64,000 nt of DNA. Source: Faecalimonas umbilicata (lineage in GTDB: Bacteria; Bacillota; Clostridia; Lachnospirales; Lachnospiraceae). The stretch lies in NCBI RefSeq assembly GCF_004346095.1, contig NZ_SLZV01000017.1, forward strand, positions 1-64,000. The letters are read 5' to 3'. Both the position numbers and the translations under genes were made by a program. The notes under the pieces are model-generated. The model made no database searches, was not told the origin of the DNA, and was given only the letters and a program-made list of their open reading frames with translations. Below, one piece after another: positions 18,468-28,327 of the stretch; the stretch's first letter is position 1; every line of letters starts with the position of its first letter.

Positions 18468-19208
18468 TTATTTTTGTAAATATTTTTCTTTCAGTTCCTG
18501 CACTTTTGCATTATATGCTGCATTCTGCTTCTGCTGGATCAAGTTTCTCTTAATCGCCTCTTTTACCTCATCAAATGCTGCCACAGATGCCTCATTTTTC
18601 TTCTCAACTTTGATCAGATGATAACCAAACTGTGTCTTTACCGGTCCTACCACATGACCAATCTCAGCTGCAAATGCTGCTTCCTCAAATTCTTTGACCA
18701 TCTGACCCTTTCCAAACTCTCCGAGGTCTCCTCCTCTTGCACCAGATGGGCAGGTAGACACTTCCTTTGCAGCATCCTCGAATGCTTTCTCTCCACTTGT
18801 AATAGACTCCAGAACAGAAGTACACTTTTCTTCTGAATCTACTAAAATATGTTTTGCACTAACTGTTTCTCCCTTTGTAAACTGCTGCTTATTTTCCTCA
18901 TAGTAAGCTGCCACTTCCTCATCTGTCACAGTTACATCCTTTAATGTCTCTCTCATCGCGAGCTGCGCAAGAATATCTCTCTTCGCATTTTCTAAAATCT
19001 TCGCAAATTCCTCAGTCTCCTCAAGCTTTGCATCCTCCCCTGCCTGCGCAAATAAGTGCAGAGAAATCAGCTGCTCCAAATACTGCTGTCTAAACTGTGG
19101 ATTTGTAACATATGCCTGCTGTTCTCTTGGAGCATTCTGTAAAAATGCATCCAATTCCGCATTTGTAATCTCCTTACCTGCAACGACTGCTAAAACTTCA
19201 TTACTCAT
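18468..19208 (-). CDS. Cytoplasmic parvulin-type peptidyl-prolyl isomerase
   Basis: The 246-residue protein has an N-terminal SurA/PrsA-like helical part and a parvulin domain near 115-210 (VSAKHILVDSEEKC, GGDLGEFGKGQMVKEFEEAAF, FGYHLIKVEKK). It lacks a signal peptide and lipobox, so unlike PrsA it should stay in the cytosol as a folding helper. The start follows AAGGAG. It is an isolated gene next to the leader-distal end of the CRISPR array. Confidence 0.9.
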   Translation of the reverse strand: MSNEVLAVVAGKEITNAELDAFLQNAPREQQAYVTNPQFRQQYLEQLISLHLFAQAGEDAKLEETEEFAKILENAKRDILAQLAMRETLKDVTVTDEEVAAYYEENKQQFTKGETVSAKHILVDSEEKCTSVLESITSGEKAFEDAAKEVSTCPSGARGGDLGEFGKGQMVKEFEEAAFAAEIGHVVGPVKTQFGYHLIKVEKKNEASVAAFDEVKEAIKRNLIQQKQNAAYNAKVQELKEKYLQK

Positions 19209-19405
19209 GATATTTCTCCTTTTGTTTCAAAAATGGTTATGAGTAATATGATACTATAGAGGGGGAGGATTTGCAATTTGTTTTATTGCTTACAATTTAT
19301 ATGAATAAATGTTTCGGAAATAAAAAGTATAAATTCCTTTTTCTATATGTAACAGATGATGAAATTTATTTTATTGATATTGTATTCTCTAAAATATTGC
19401 AAAAA

Positions 19406-22400
19406 ATTTCATTTATTACTTCATGAAGGGAGTAACATCTTTTGCCTGTGTTCCGATTTCATGTTTTTGGATTTCAATCCATACTCCCACGAAGGGAGTG
19501 ACTATTTTATCAGCCGCATTATTAGGAGAGGCGTTATTTCAATCCACACTCCCACGAAGGGAGTGACGGTAGAGTATGAGCCGGGCGATGGAACACGTCA
19601 ATTTCAATCCACACTCCCACGAAGTGAGTGACTCAGGCGCAAAAAATGCAGGATGGACCATACAAATTTCAATCCACACTCCCACGAAGGGAGTGACATC
19701 GTCCCAGATCTGGGACACTTATTTATATGGGATTTCAATCCACACTCCCACGAAGGGAGTGACAATGGTAATCTTGATATAACGCAGGTCTCAATCTTCG
19801 ATTTCAATCCACACTCCCACGAAGGGAGTGACTTGCATTCCATTTTACCGCACTCTTACCCGGTGATTTCAATCCACACTCCCACGAAGGGAGTGACTTC
19901 TAGGTAGATTGGTATAATGTCGCCTACGTTATTTCAATCCACACTCCCACGAAGGGAGTGACTCTTCCCATTTTCGTTAGTCTTTCATATTCTTGCATTT
20001 CAATCCACACTCCCACGAAGGGAGTGACTCTCCTTTCTTTTTAAAAAGGCATGTTTCACGTATTTCAATCCACACTCCCACAAAGGGAGTGACTGATTAC
20101 AGGCATCTACCAATGCCGAGTATCTGCATTTCAATCCACACTCCCACAAAGGGAGTGACAGGAGATGCCCCGATTGTGCATCCAAAGCAAAAGCAATTTC
20201 AATCCACACTCCCACAAAGGGAGTGACTCCTTCAGCCCAGACAACTTCAAAGAGATATGTATTTCAATCCACACTCCCACAAAGGGAGTGACGCGTCTGA
20301 CAGGTCTCCATAAGCCAGACCGACAGAATTTCAATCCACACTCCCACAAAGGGAGTGACAGGGTGGAAAATATAACAGTGGTCTGGGATCCATATTTCAA
20401 TCCACACTCCCACAAAGGGAGTGACTATGTCATTATCTGTTGTAGCATGCGGAGGGGAATTTCAATCCACACTCCCACAAAGGGAGTGACTTTTTGTGGA
20501 CTTATGGGGAGAAACAGAGGGAGATTTCAATCCACACTCCCACAAAGGGAGTGACAACTCCTATCTCGATAAAGATTGCGCTTGCTCCATTTCAATCCAC
20601 ACTCCCACAAAGGGAGTGACTGCGGTCCGAACACTCCACCGATTACTTTATTTTTATTTCAATCCACACTCCCACAAAGGGAGTGACGAGGGATCCCGTG
20701 GCAAAAAGATTAAGTCCAGAAATTTCAATCCACACTCCCACAAAGGGAGTGACAATACTGCCAGAGCAAGGAGTTCCTTGCCTTGTGATTTCAATCCACA
20801 CTCCCACAAAGGGAGTGACGTATCCTGGCTGCTTATCATTCTTTGCAAAATCATTTCAATCCACACTCCCACAAAGGGAGTGACGCAGTTTTTTAAAAGA
20901 TATGGCAAATAAATTATCGATTTCAATCCACACTCCCACAAAGGGAGTGACGAAAACAGAACGGTCTGCACAGTGGATAATTACACATTTCAATCCACAC
21001 TCCCACAAAGGGAGTGACGCCTATGGTGACGTTCGTCCTTTCGTAAAAACCTAATTTCAATCCACACTCCCACAAAGGGAGTGACAATGTCTGCCGTGTT
21101 TTCAATCCACTTTCCATCTATTTCAATCCACACTCCCACAAAGGGAGTGACGGATCATTATTTTCTAGGACGTGTGAATATTAAATTTCAATCCACACTC
21201 CCACAAAGGGAGTGACATCCCGGTAGTAGTTATTCCGAATGCAGATTTGCCATTTCAATCCACACTCCCACAAAGGGAGTGACAATCATCAACAGCCTCA
21301 GCGTTAGTTTCATCATCCTATTTCAATCCACACTCCCACAAAGGGAGTGACATTATCCTTTGGACGATGATAAGGGACATAAATATTTCAATCCACACTC
21401 CCACAAAGGGAGTGACTACGTTAGTCCAGTTAGTTCCAAACCAACCGAGGAATTTCAATCCACACTCCCACAAAGGGAGTGACGACAATCAACGGACTAA
21501 ATAAAAAAGAGTACGATGAATTTCAATCCACACTCCCACAAAGGGAGTGACTATTATGAGTTTACAAGCTCAAAACAACACAAACATTTCAATCCACACT
21601 CCCACAAAGGGAGTGACAATAAACGAACAAGATGAGTGGTTTAGCTATGATATTTCAATCCACACTCCCACAAAGGGAGTGACTTTATTTGGCAACACAA
21701 GCTTGATAAGTTTTTGGATTTCAATCCACACTCCCACAAAGGGAGTGACAACCTGCTACATGTGGGTAAGGACGGCATAGGAGATTTCAATCCACACTCC
21801 CACAAAGGGAGTGACAGGGAAAAAGTGAAGAGGGAGCAAAGAAACTCATTATTTCAATCCACACTCCCACAAAGGGAGTGACGTTACCTTTAGATAATTT
21901 TCTAATGGCTATATGCCGATTTCAATCCACACTCCCACAAAGGGAGTGACGGTTCTTCCGTCCGCACTCGCCCGCGTGCAGATATTTCAATCCACACTCC
22001 CACAAAGGGAGTGACAATTCCTTTAGTTTTCTCCGTTGCGCTGTTTCATTTCAATCCACACTCCCACAAAGGGAGTGACCACTTCCCAGTCTCCTTCATA
22101 CCCACTGTTGGATATTTCAATCCACACTCCCACAAAGGGAGTGACTATCATGTAATATACTGATTTTTTCATCGAAATAATTTCAATCCACACTCCCACA
22201 AAGGGAGTGACAAACTGGGGATCATGCTGTCCATCTCCATCCACCTATTTCAATCCACACTCCCACAAAGGGAGTGACTTGCATACACCGGAAGCAAAAT
22301 ATAAGCATTCAATTTCAATCCACACTCCCACAAAGGGAGTGACGTCTTAAGATGTTCGTAGCCTTCGGCGGTCAGAGATTTCAATCCACACTCCCACAAA

Positions 22401-22802
22401 GGGAGTGACACTGGATTGCCTGTTATCCGTGCGTTCAGTACAATTTCAATCCACACTCCCACAAAGGGAGTGACGAGAATTTGACAAAGAGAAAATAGGA
22501 GACGAGAATTTCAATCCACACTCCCACAAAGGGAGTGACGAAATGTCCTTTGTCCCTTCCCGTCCGACAGACTATTTCAATCCACACTCCCACAAAGGGA
22601 GTGACCCATTTTCCATCACGCATGATCGTAACGTCATCCATTTCAATCCACACTCCCACAAAGGGAGTGACTGAGTAACGGTCGTGTGGCAGGTATCTTA
22701 GATATATTTCAATCCACACTCCCACAAAGGGAGTGACAATATCAATCCAGGAATTTGGCAAAACCTCCAGATTTCAATCCACACTCCCACAAAGGGAGTG
22801 AC
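19406..22802 (-). CRISPR. Type I-C CRISPR array, 51 repeats plus decayed terminal repeat
   Basis: I counted 51 full 32-base repeats from 19471-19502 to 22771-22802, with spacers of 32-37 bases (mostly 33-35). A 52nd decayed repeat lies at 19406-19436. In crRNA sense (minus strand) the repeat is GT, then stem CACTCCC/GGGAGTG around TTTGT, then the handle TGGATTGAAAT, the standard I-C form. The array is read away from cas2, with its leader at 22803-22979. Repeats 1-9 (19471-20028), at the old end, carry CACGAAG where all later ones carry CACAAAG. Repeat 1 also has CCATAC and repeat 3 has GAAGTGAG. Confidence 0.99.
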
Positions 22803-22979
22803 AGCAATTTTGTCCAATTTAGGACTTTTATTTTTTAATTTCTTTCATCAATTTCCCAATTAAATCTTAGAAAGTCTCTCTTTCTTTTTAACGAAAAGAA
22901 ACATTTATTACTTTTTGTGCATTTTTTCTGGTGCGAATCTCTCTGGATTTTTATGTTCACTTACTACTCGCACATTCAT
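22803..22979 (-). promoter_or_regulatory. CRISPR leader
   Basis: This AT-rich 177-base gap between cas2 and the first repeat contains, on the minus strand, TGCGAGTAGTAAGTGAACAT and AGAGAGATTCGCACC. These resemble conserved elements of I-C leaders. An inverted repeat TTTCTTTT/AAAAGAAA lies further in. It should drive array transcription and mark the integration end. Confidence 0.8.
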
Positions 22980-23270
22980 TTATAGAATAAGTATTCCATC
23001 CGCTGCAATTCCTTTATCTACACCAATATGTTCTACTTTTGTTTTATATTGATTTCCCAAATAGTAAAATCTCAAACTATCTACTTCTTCATCAATAATA
23101 TCTGTTAACCTTGCCTTAAGCATCACACACTGTGCATTATCCAGAATACATTCAAAAACCGAATTTTGCACTCGCCGACCATAATTTACACATTGTTTTG
23201 CCACTTGGCGTAACCTTTTCTTTCCAGCTGCTGTTTCTGTATTTACATCATATGTAATCAGCACTAACAT
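22980..23270 (-). CDS. cas2: CRISPR endoribonuclease/integration subunit Cas2
   Basis: The 96-residue protein has the ferredoxin-like Cas2 core: MLVLITYDVNTETAAGKKRL with the conserved Asp, and RRVQNSVFECIL. It pairs with Cas1 in spacer integration. It is the last cas gene, 13 bases after cas1 and next to the leader. Confidence 0.97.
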   Translation of the reverse strand: MLVLITYDVNTETAAGKKRLRQVAKQCVNYGRRVQNSVFECILDNAQCVMLKARLTDIIDEEVDSLRFYYLGNQYKTKVEHIGVDKGIAADGILIL

Positions 23271-23283
23271 ACCTATTTTCGCC

Positions 23284-24315
23284 TCATTTCCAAAGAAATA
23301 CCGGATAACTATCTAAGTCGCCTCTTAAATATCTCGCCAGTAACATTGCCTGCACATAAGGAACCATCCCCCACTCTATTTTTTCCTTGAGATATGGATG
23401 TGTTAATGTTTCTTTCTTTTTGTTTTGCCATTCTGCCAACAGCTTTTTTCTTAAATCATCAGTCATCAGTACGGCACCATTTTCTTTTGTCACAAAATTT
23501 TTGCCAGTAATTACTTTCTTATTGATCAATGATAAAACAAATCTGTCCGCCAGTACCGCTCTTAACTCTTCAATTAAATCTAATGACAATGAAGCTCTTC
23601 CCGGACGTTCTGTATGAAGATATCCTACATAGGGATCCAAGCCAACACTTTCCAATGCCGAAGTAATCTGGTTTGTCAGTAAGGTGTACACAAAAGACAA
23701 TAATGCATTTACATTGTCCAGTGGTGGTCTTTTATTTCTCCCCTGAAATTTAAAGTCCTTTTTCTGCTGCAATATCAACTCGTCAAATACTCCAAAATAA
23801 ATACTTGCTGCTTCTCCTTCATATCCTCTCAATTGTTCTTTTGACTGACTGTTCTGAATATAGTTTAAAGAATTTTTCAGATACCCCGATGCTTCCTTTA
23901 CTCGTTCCACATTGATTTGCAAGCTATGATCTCGTGTTGCACGCTCCAGCACCCACCTAGCATTATGCACTTTCCCTAAAATACAATTTCTTGCAATCTC
24001 AAGGCTTTCTAATCCATTCTTCGAGCTGGCATACTGCTGTTCTCTTAATATTACATTTCCTTTTACCTTCCCCGTTACCCTTGCCAGAAATTTTCCTTGA
24101 GGAGTCATGTAGCACAGAGAGATATTTCTCTCTGCGCATGCTCCCATTAAAGCCGGACTTGTCCCCTTATACCCAAAGGAAACAATGCCTTCTAAATTGT
24201 GCAAAGGCAGGCGTCCCACCTCTGTCATTTCTTCCAAAACAACAATATTTTCCCCATCCAATGCCAGATAACTATTCTCAGAGGTTACATATAATGTATT
24301 CAATAACTTTTTCAT
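23284..24315 (-). CDS. cas1: CRISPR integrase Cas1 (I-C)
   Basis: The 343-residue Cas1 contains YEGEAASIYFGVFDEL (metal-binding Glu), the LDPYVGYLHTERPGRASLSLDLIEE block with conserved His, and Asp/Glu residues of the active site. It overlaps cas4 by four bases. It forms the adaptation module with Cas4 and Cas2. Confidence 0.98.
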   Translation of the reverse strand: MKKLLNTLYVTSENSYLALDGENIVVLEEMTEVGRLPLHNLEGIVSFGYKGTSPALMGACAERNISLCYMTPQGKFLARVTGKVKGNVILREQQYASSKNGLESLEIARNCILGKVHNARWVLERATRDHSLQINVERVKEASGYLKNSLNYIQNSQSKEQLRGYEGEAASIYFGVFDELILQQKKDFKFQGRNKRPPLDNVNALLSFVYTLLTNQITSALESVGLDPYVGYLHTERPGRASLSLDLIEELRAVLADRFVLSLINKKVITGKNFVTKENGAVLMTDDLRKKLLAEWQNKKKETLTHPYLKEKIEWGMVPYVQAMLLARYLRGDLDSYPVFLWK

Positions 24316-24977
24316 TCCTCATCCTCCTTTAGCATCTGATGAATGTAATCCTTTACTGAACCTGACTTTCCGAGTTTCGGCAGGCAAATGTCCTTGAGTG
24401 AACATGCAGTACACGATTTACTATATTTTACTTTCGGAGTATATTTTCTTTCAAAATACTGATGCATTTCTCGAAACATATTCCTTACTTCCTGGCGTAA
24501 ATCTTCCGTAATCTCCACAGCTTCACGCCGCCGCGTTTCCCCATAAAATAATGCTCCTTCAGGAATATCCGTAGAAAACATTTCTTCCAGGCACATCGCC
24601 TGAGCTGCCAGCTGCAGACAATCTTCCTCCGTAAGTTTAGGTTTCCCTTTTTTATATTCTACCGGATAAACTGAAAAATTTCCTCTATGCCCATGCAATT
24701 TTATTCCATCTTCACATCTGTGAAATTCAACAACATCACATTCTCCACTAATCCCCATTTTTCTTGAAGCAATCGGAAGGGAACGGGCTATAAGTAAGTC
24801 TTTCCTTTTTTCTACAAGATAAGGATCATGTGCTTTTTTATGCATCAGTTCTCCAATAACTGTATGTACATTCTCAGCCCACTGTTGTTCAATATGGATC
24901 AGTGCCCATTGTCTCCTGCAAAATTTGAAATGTTGAATACCTGACAGCATCAAATAATCATCTTCTGCATATTCCAT
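24312..24977 (-). CDS. cas4: Cas4 exonuclease
   Basis: The 221-residue protein has the four cysteines of the Cas4 Fe-S cluster: one near the N-terminus (FKFCRRQWAL) and a C-terminal CTACSLKDICLP cluster. The RecB-like nuclease motifs GECDVVEF and VEYKKGKPK lie between them. It trims prespacers and helps select the TTC PAM. The start at 24977 overlaps the cas7 stop (TGATG). Confidence 0.97.
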   Translation of the reverse strand: MEYAEDDYLMLSGIQHFKFCRRQWALIHIEQQWAENVHTVIGELMHKKAHDPYLVEKRKDLLIARSLPIASRKMGISGECDVVEFHRCEDGIKLHGHRGNFSVYPVEYKKGKPKLTEEDCLQLAAQAMCLEEMFSTDIPEGALFYGETRRREAVEITEDLRQEVRNMFREMHQYFERKYTPKVKYSKSCTACSLKDICLPKLGKSGSVKDYIHQMLKEDEE

Positions 24978-25888
24978 CAAATCATCCTTTTCATTTCTAC
25001 TGAATCTGGTATATTTTCCTCATGAACCTCAACAATATAATCTCTATAACTTCTAGGATATTCTACTTCCTCTTTTTTTCGTACCTCCACAGAATCAAAT
25101 AATTTATAAGCTGGACAATCTCCTAATTCTTTGCTGTGTTTAAATACAATCAGTTCCCGAACTGCCATATTTCCTCTTGCGGCAGAATGATCATGTTCAA
25201 ACATATTAATAATCGCTTCCCACAGCAATTCAAGATCTTCCTCTGAAAATCCTGTCACTTTCCGTGCCAGATTCGCAGATACATACCCTTCTACACGATA
25301 CAGTCCATAAGGTACTACACTCTTTCTTCCCATTTCAGTACTCTTGTTCGCAGCATCTTTTTCCGTGGTGATCGCTACTCTCGTGATTGTAACTTCCTGA
25401 GAAACAATTGGATCAATGCTTCGTGCAAATCCAAGCTGCACCGGTCCTCTTACCTGTCCACAGTTTAAAGCAGCCTTTACAAAAGTTGTCATTACAGCAC
25501 CAAATGTTCGGATATCAAAAAAGTTCTGACACATATAATCCCGGATTTTGATATCAACATTTTCATCATTTTTCTTTAATTTTTTTAAAGATTCTGTTAC
25601 CTTTTTCTCCTCTGTTTCCTCCACTCCAACACTTGCGCATGCCTCACGGTCACTTCTGTTTAGAGGCACGTCGTCTTTTATATAAATCTTATAGCCTTCT
25701 GCATCTTCTTTAACCGTCTCAATATAATTCCGGATTTTTCTTTTCAAACAGACATCTGTGACTAACCCCAGACCGCTTTCCGGATCAATTCTCGGCATAT
25801 TTCCCGCATCTGGATCCCCGTTGGGATTCCCATTTTCCACATCAAATAAAACTACAAATTCATACCTGTTTTTAATCACTTCACTCAT
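24977..25888 (-). CDS. cas7: Cas7 (Csd2), Cascade backbone
   Basis: The 303-residue protein is a clear Csd2/Csh2-family Cas7: the N-terminal block with LFDVENGNPNGDPDAGNMPR, DIRTFGAVMTT, and GQVRGPVQLGFARSIDPI. Multiple copies coat the crRNA spacer. Its start is immediately next to the cas8c stop (TAAATG). Confidence 0.98.
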   Translation of the reverse strand: MSEVIKNRYEFVVLFDVENGNPNGDPDAGNMPRIDPESGLGLVTDVCLKRKIRNYIETVKEDAEGYKIYIKDDVPLNRSDREACASVGVEETEEKKVTESLKKLKKNDENVDIKIRDYMCQNFFDIRTFGAVMTTFVKAALNCGQVRGPVQLGFARSIDPIVSQEVTITRVAITTEKDAANKSTEMGRKSVVPYGLYRVEGYVSANLARKVTGFSEEDLELLWEAIINMFEHDHSAARGNMAVRELIVFKHSKELGDCPAYKLFDSVEVRKKEEVEYPRSYRDYIVEVHEENIPDSVEMKRMI

Positions 25889-27643
25889 TTATTTTTCCTC
25901 CCTTTTTTCATATTTTTTCTGTTTCTGATGATAGTAGCCGATTGCAAACATTCCCTGCTCTTCCAACGATAATCGTTTCGGAAAACCTTTCTGACAATCT
26001 ATTTTCCACATAAGCTCAGCTAAAAGTTTTTCATAATATTTTTTTGCTCCGTCTTTTTCTCTTCCTATTTTCTTTAAATGACTATTTTTGAGCTTAATCA
26101 AAATAGGAAATACAGATGCAGGTGTTCCGCATGCTGAATTGTAATATCGGTCTCGGATTGTCGCCTGTATGTCCGGATTTGCTTCTATCTGTATCGCTTC
26201 CAAAACAAAAAACAACCTTCCAAGTACATACGCAATATCATTGCTTTCTTCATTCAATCCCATATAATCCTCTCCTTCCTCCCAATTACGATTTCTCATT
26301 AAATATGCCTTTATAATAGCAATCCTTCTCCAATTAAGTTTGCCTTCGTCCTGCTCTGCACGGATGCGGATCAAGGTATCTGAATACAAGCGTTCCGGAT
26401 ATCTACTACCGGATAAAATTGCTCGAAAAGTCATGGCAGCCATGTTTGATACTGGTTTTTTATCGGTTGATTTTTTATTAACTGTTTCAAACAGCATTTC
26501 CCTCACGCTCAGATATTCTTTCTGTTCCCATTTCGGTCTGATCAACTCCATCCTCTTATAATGGGCAGAAATATTTTTTAAAATATTTCCAAATGAATTT
26601 TCATAGAAAAATCGCACGGATAATCTTGCCGCATTCGGTGCTAATCCAAGAACATAAAATCTTTGTTCCGGATCCAGTTCATTCCCCTGATATATTATAG
26701 GCTGTCCTAACTGTATCCGTTTAAAAAGACTCTTTAATTCCTCCTGATTATCAGTAGGAGAATCCATACATCCCATAAATACAGCCTGGTAATCTGTTTC
26801 TGCACTTTCCGCCCAGAAAACGACCATCGTATCCCCAATCTGTAATGAATACGTTCTGTCAGACAGCAAATAATTCAATGCTGTTGTATAAGCAAACTCT
26901 CCATACATACCTACCGGGGCATTATAGCTTTGCTCCTTTCCATACGACTCAAATGCAGGTGCATTAAAGGAAACCAGTGCTGCACCACTTGACTGTGCGC
27001 CCGGGACTCCTTTAATCCCTCTGTGGATTCTTGCTATTTCTGCCCTTTCTCCCATCACAAGACAAATTCCCTGAACATCTTTACTCTCCCCGGAATTATG
27101 AATGTCCCAAGCCTTCTTGACGTCTGCATCATCCTGAGCATAATCCATTCCCATTCCAAAAATCAAATTGCTTCCATCTGTAATTTCTTCCCAGTTTTCT
27201 CTGATTTCCGGATGCTCCATTGCTTCCTCAGGATTCCATTTTTCAAAAAACAGACATACTGCCTTTGCCATCGTACTTTTTATCTGAGACAATATAGAAA
27301 GATGTCTCTCTCTGGCAGCATCAAAGCACTCTTTTGCTCTCTTTTTGCTTTTTTCATCTGCTTCCTGACTGATCCCAAGTAAGTATTTCGCATTGTCACA
27401 CAAAAAATTAGCAGATACACCGGAGGATCTTGTAACCATCTCGGGTACTAATAGTACTTGAGGAACTTGAACTGTTTTCTTTCCCCGCTCTTCCTCTGTC
27501 TTCAAACTGATGATTCCCTTTACATCTCCCTCTTCAGACAGGTCAATCTGATAAGATACTTTTGCACTGCACCATCCCGGCTTAGGTACCTTTTCCTCTT
27601 CTGCCAGATTTTCATAATATTTCGCAAGCGCCTGCAAAATCAT
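25889..27643 (-). CDS. cas8c: Cas8c (Csd1), large Cascade subunit
   Basis: The 584-residue protein is Csd1: MILQALAKYYENL at the start, NAKYLLGI, and the C-terminal RYYNSACGTPASVFPILIKL block. In I-C it recognises the PAM, and an internal start can yield Cas11c. ATG 27643 overlaps the cas5 stop as ATGA and follows GAGGTGAT, so it is preferred over an upstream TTG. Confidence 0.97.
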   Translation of the reverse strand: MILQALAKYYENLAEEEKVPKPGWCSAKVSYQIDLSEEGDVKGIISLKTEEERGKKTVQVPQVLLVPEMVTRSSGVSANFLCDNAKYLLGISQEADEKSKKRAKECFDAARERHLSILSQIKSTMAKAVCLFFEKWNPEEAMEHPEIRENWEEITDGSNLIFGMGMDYAQDDADVKKAWDIHNSGESKDVQGICLVMGERAEIARIHRGIKGVPGAQSSGAALVSFNAPAFESYGKEQSYNAPVGMYGEFAYTTALNYLLSDRTYSLQIGDTMVVFWAESAETDYQAVFMGCMDSPTDNQEELKSLFKRIQLGQPIIYQGNELDPEQRFYVLGLAPNAARLSVRFFYENSFGNILKNISAHYKRMELIRPKWEQKEYLSVREMLFETVNKKSTDKKPVSNMAAMTFRAILSGSRYPERLYSDTLIRIRAEQDEGKLNWRRIAIIKAYLMRNRNWEEGEDYMGLNEESNDIAYVLGRLFFVLEAIQIEANPDIQATIRDRYYNSACGTPASVFPILIKLKNSHLKKIGREKDGAKKYYEKLLAELMWKIDCQKGFPKRLSLEEQGMFAIGYYHQKQKKYEKREEK

Positions 27644-28302
27644 CGTATCACCTCGCAATTCTGCAAATCTATAACTCCACGCTTCATAACCGCCCGAAAA
27701 AACATTGGACTGATATTTTCTTTATCGCTATAATCCATATCAAACAACATCAATCCAAAATCTTTTTCAGGTACATCGTCAAAAGCAGTCTTAATTTCCT
27801 CTTCCTCACATAATGCAAAGTTTGCCGGAAACTCTCTACACCCAAAATAAGGCATATGATAACACTCCCCTTTCCGCAGACGTCTCATCATAATATCCTT
27901 AAATTTCCCCGGATTATCTGTTTCATTTGCCTTTTCTGTCATCTCAAAGTGTGCTTCGATTACATACTCGACATTCGTTAAAATCATAGACGCTCTCTGA
28001 ACGATCTCTTCTTTACTGCTTATATAAAGAGGTTTCTTGCCCCCATTATATGCCGACAGTACATTACTGGCTAAAATCTTACTTTTCACTTCATTCCTTC
28101 GCACACTTGTAAACTGAATCGGATTTTTTACATATATCTTATCAATGATCCACCGCAGCCCCGGATGCCAGTAGATGGCTTCCAAAATTCCTCTCGCCGC
28201 TGAGGGAGTCATTACATCATAAGAATACCGTTCTACTTTTAACTCAGGACGTGAAAATAATGCATAATCTCCCCAGACTCTTACCTTTACTCCCATTCCC
28301 AT
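27640..28302 (-). CDS. cas5c: Cas5c (Csd5), crRNA-processing nuclease
   Basis: The 220-residue protein is Cas5d/Cas5c: KVRVWGDYALFSRPELKVER, MTPSAARGILEAIYWHP, and the FGCREFP segment. In I-C systems it replaces Cas6, cutting the repeat to leave an 11-nt handle (here TGGATTGAAAT) and then capping the crRNA 5' end. It starts after AAAGAGGTGAGAAT, 25 bases after the small unknown gene. Confidence 0.97.
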   Translation of the reverse strand: MGMGVKVRVWGDYALFSRPELKVERYSYDVMTPSAARGILEAIYWHPGLRWIIDKIYVKNPIQFTSVRRNEVKSKILASNVLSAYNGGKKPLYISSKEEIVQRASMILTNVEYVIEAHFEMTEKANETDNPGKFKDIMMRRLRKGECYHMPYFGCREFPANFALCEEEEIKTAFDDVPEKDFGLMLFDMDYSDKENISPMFFRAVMKRGVIDLQNCEVIR

Positions 28303-28327
28303 ATTCTCACCTCTTTTTTCAGTCTCA

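Noticed and set aside
19576-22761. Several open frames across the CRISPR array
   Set aside because: They are repeats of the same peptide created by the 32-base repeat plus spacers (FNPHSHEGSD, VTPFVGVWIE); they are not genes.
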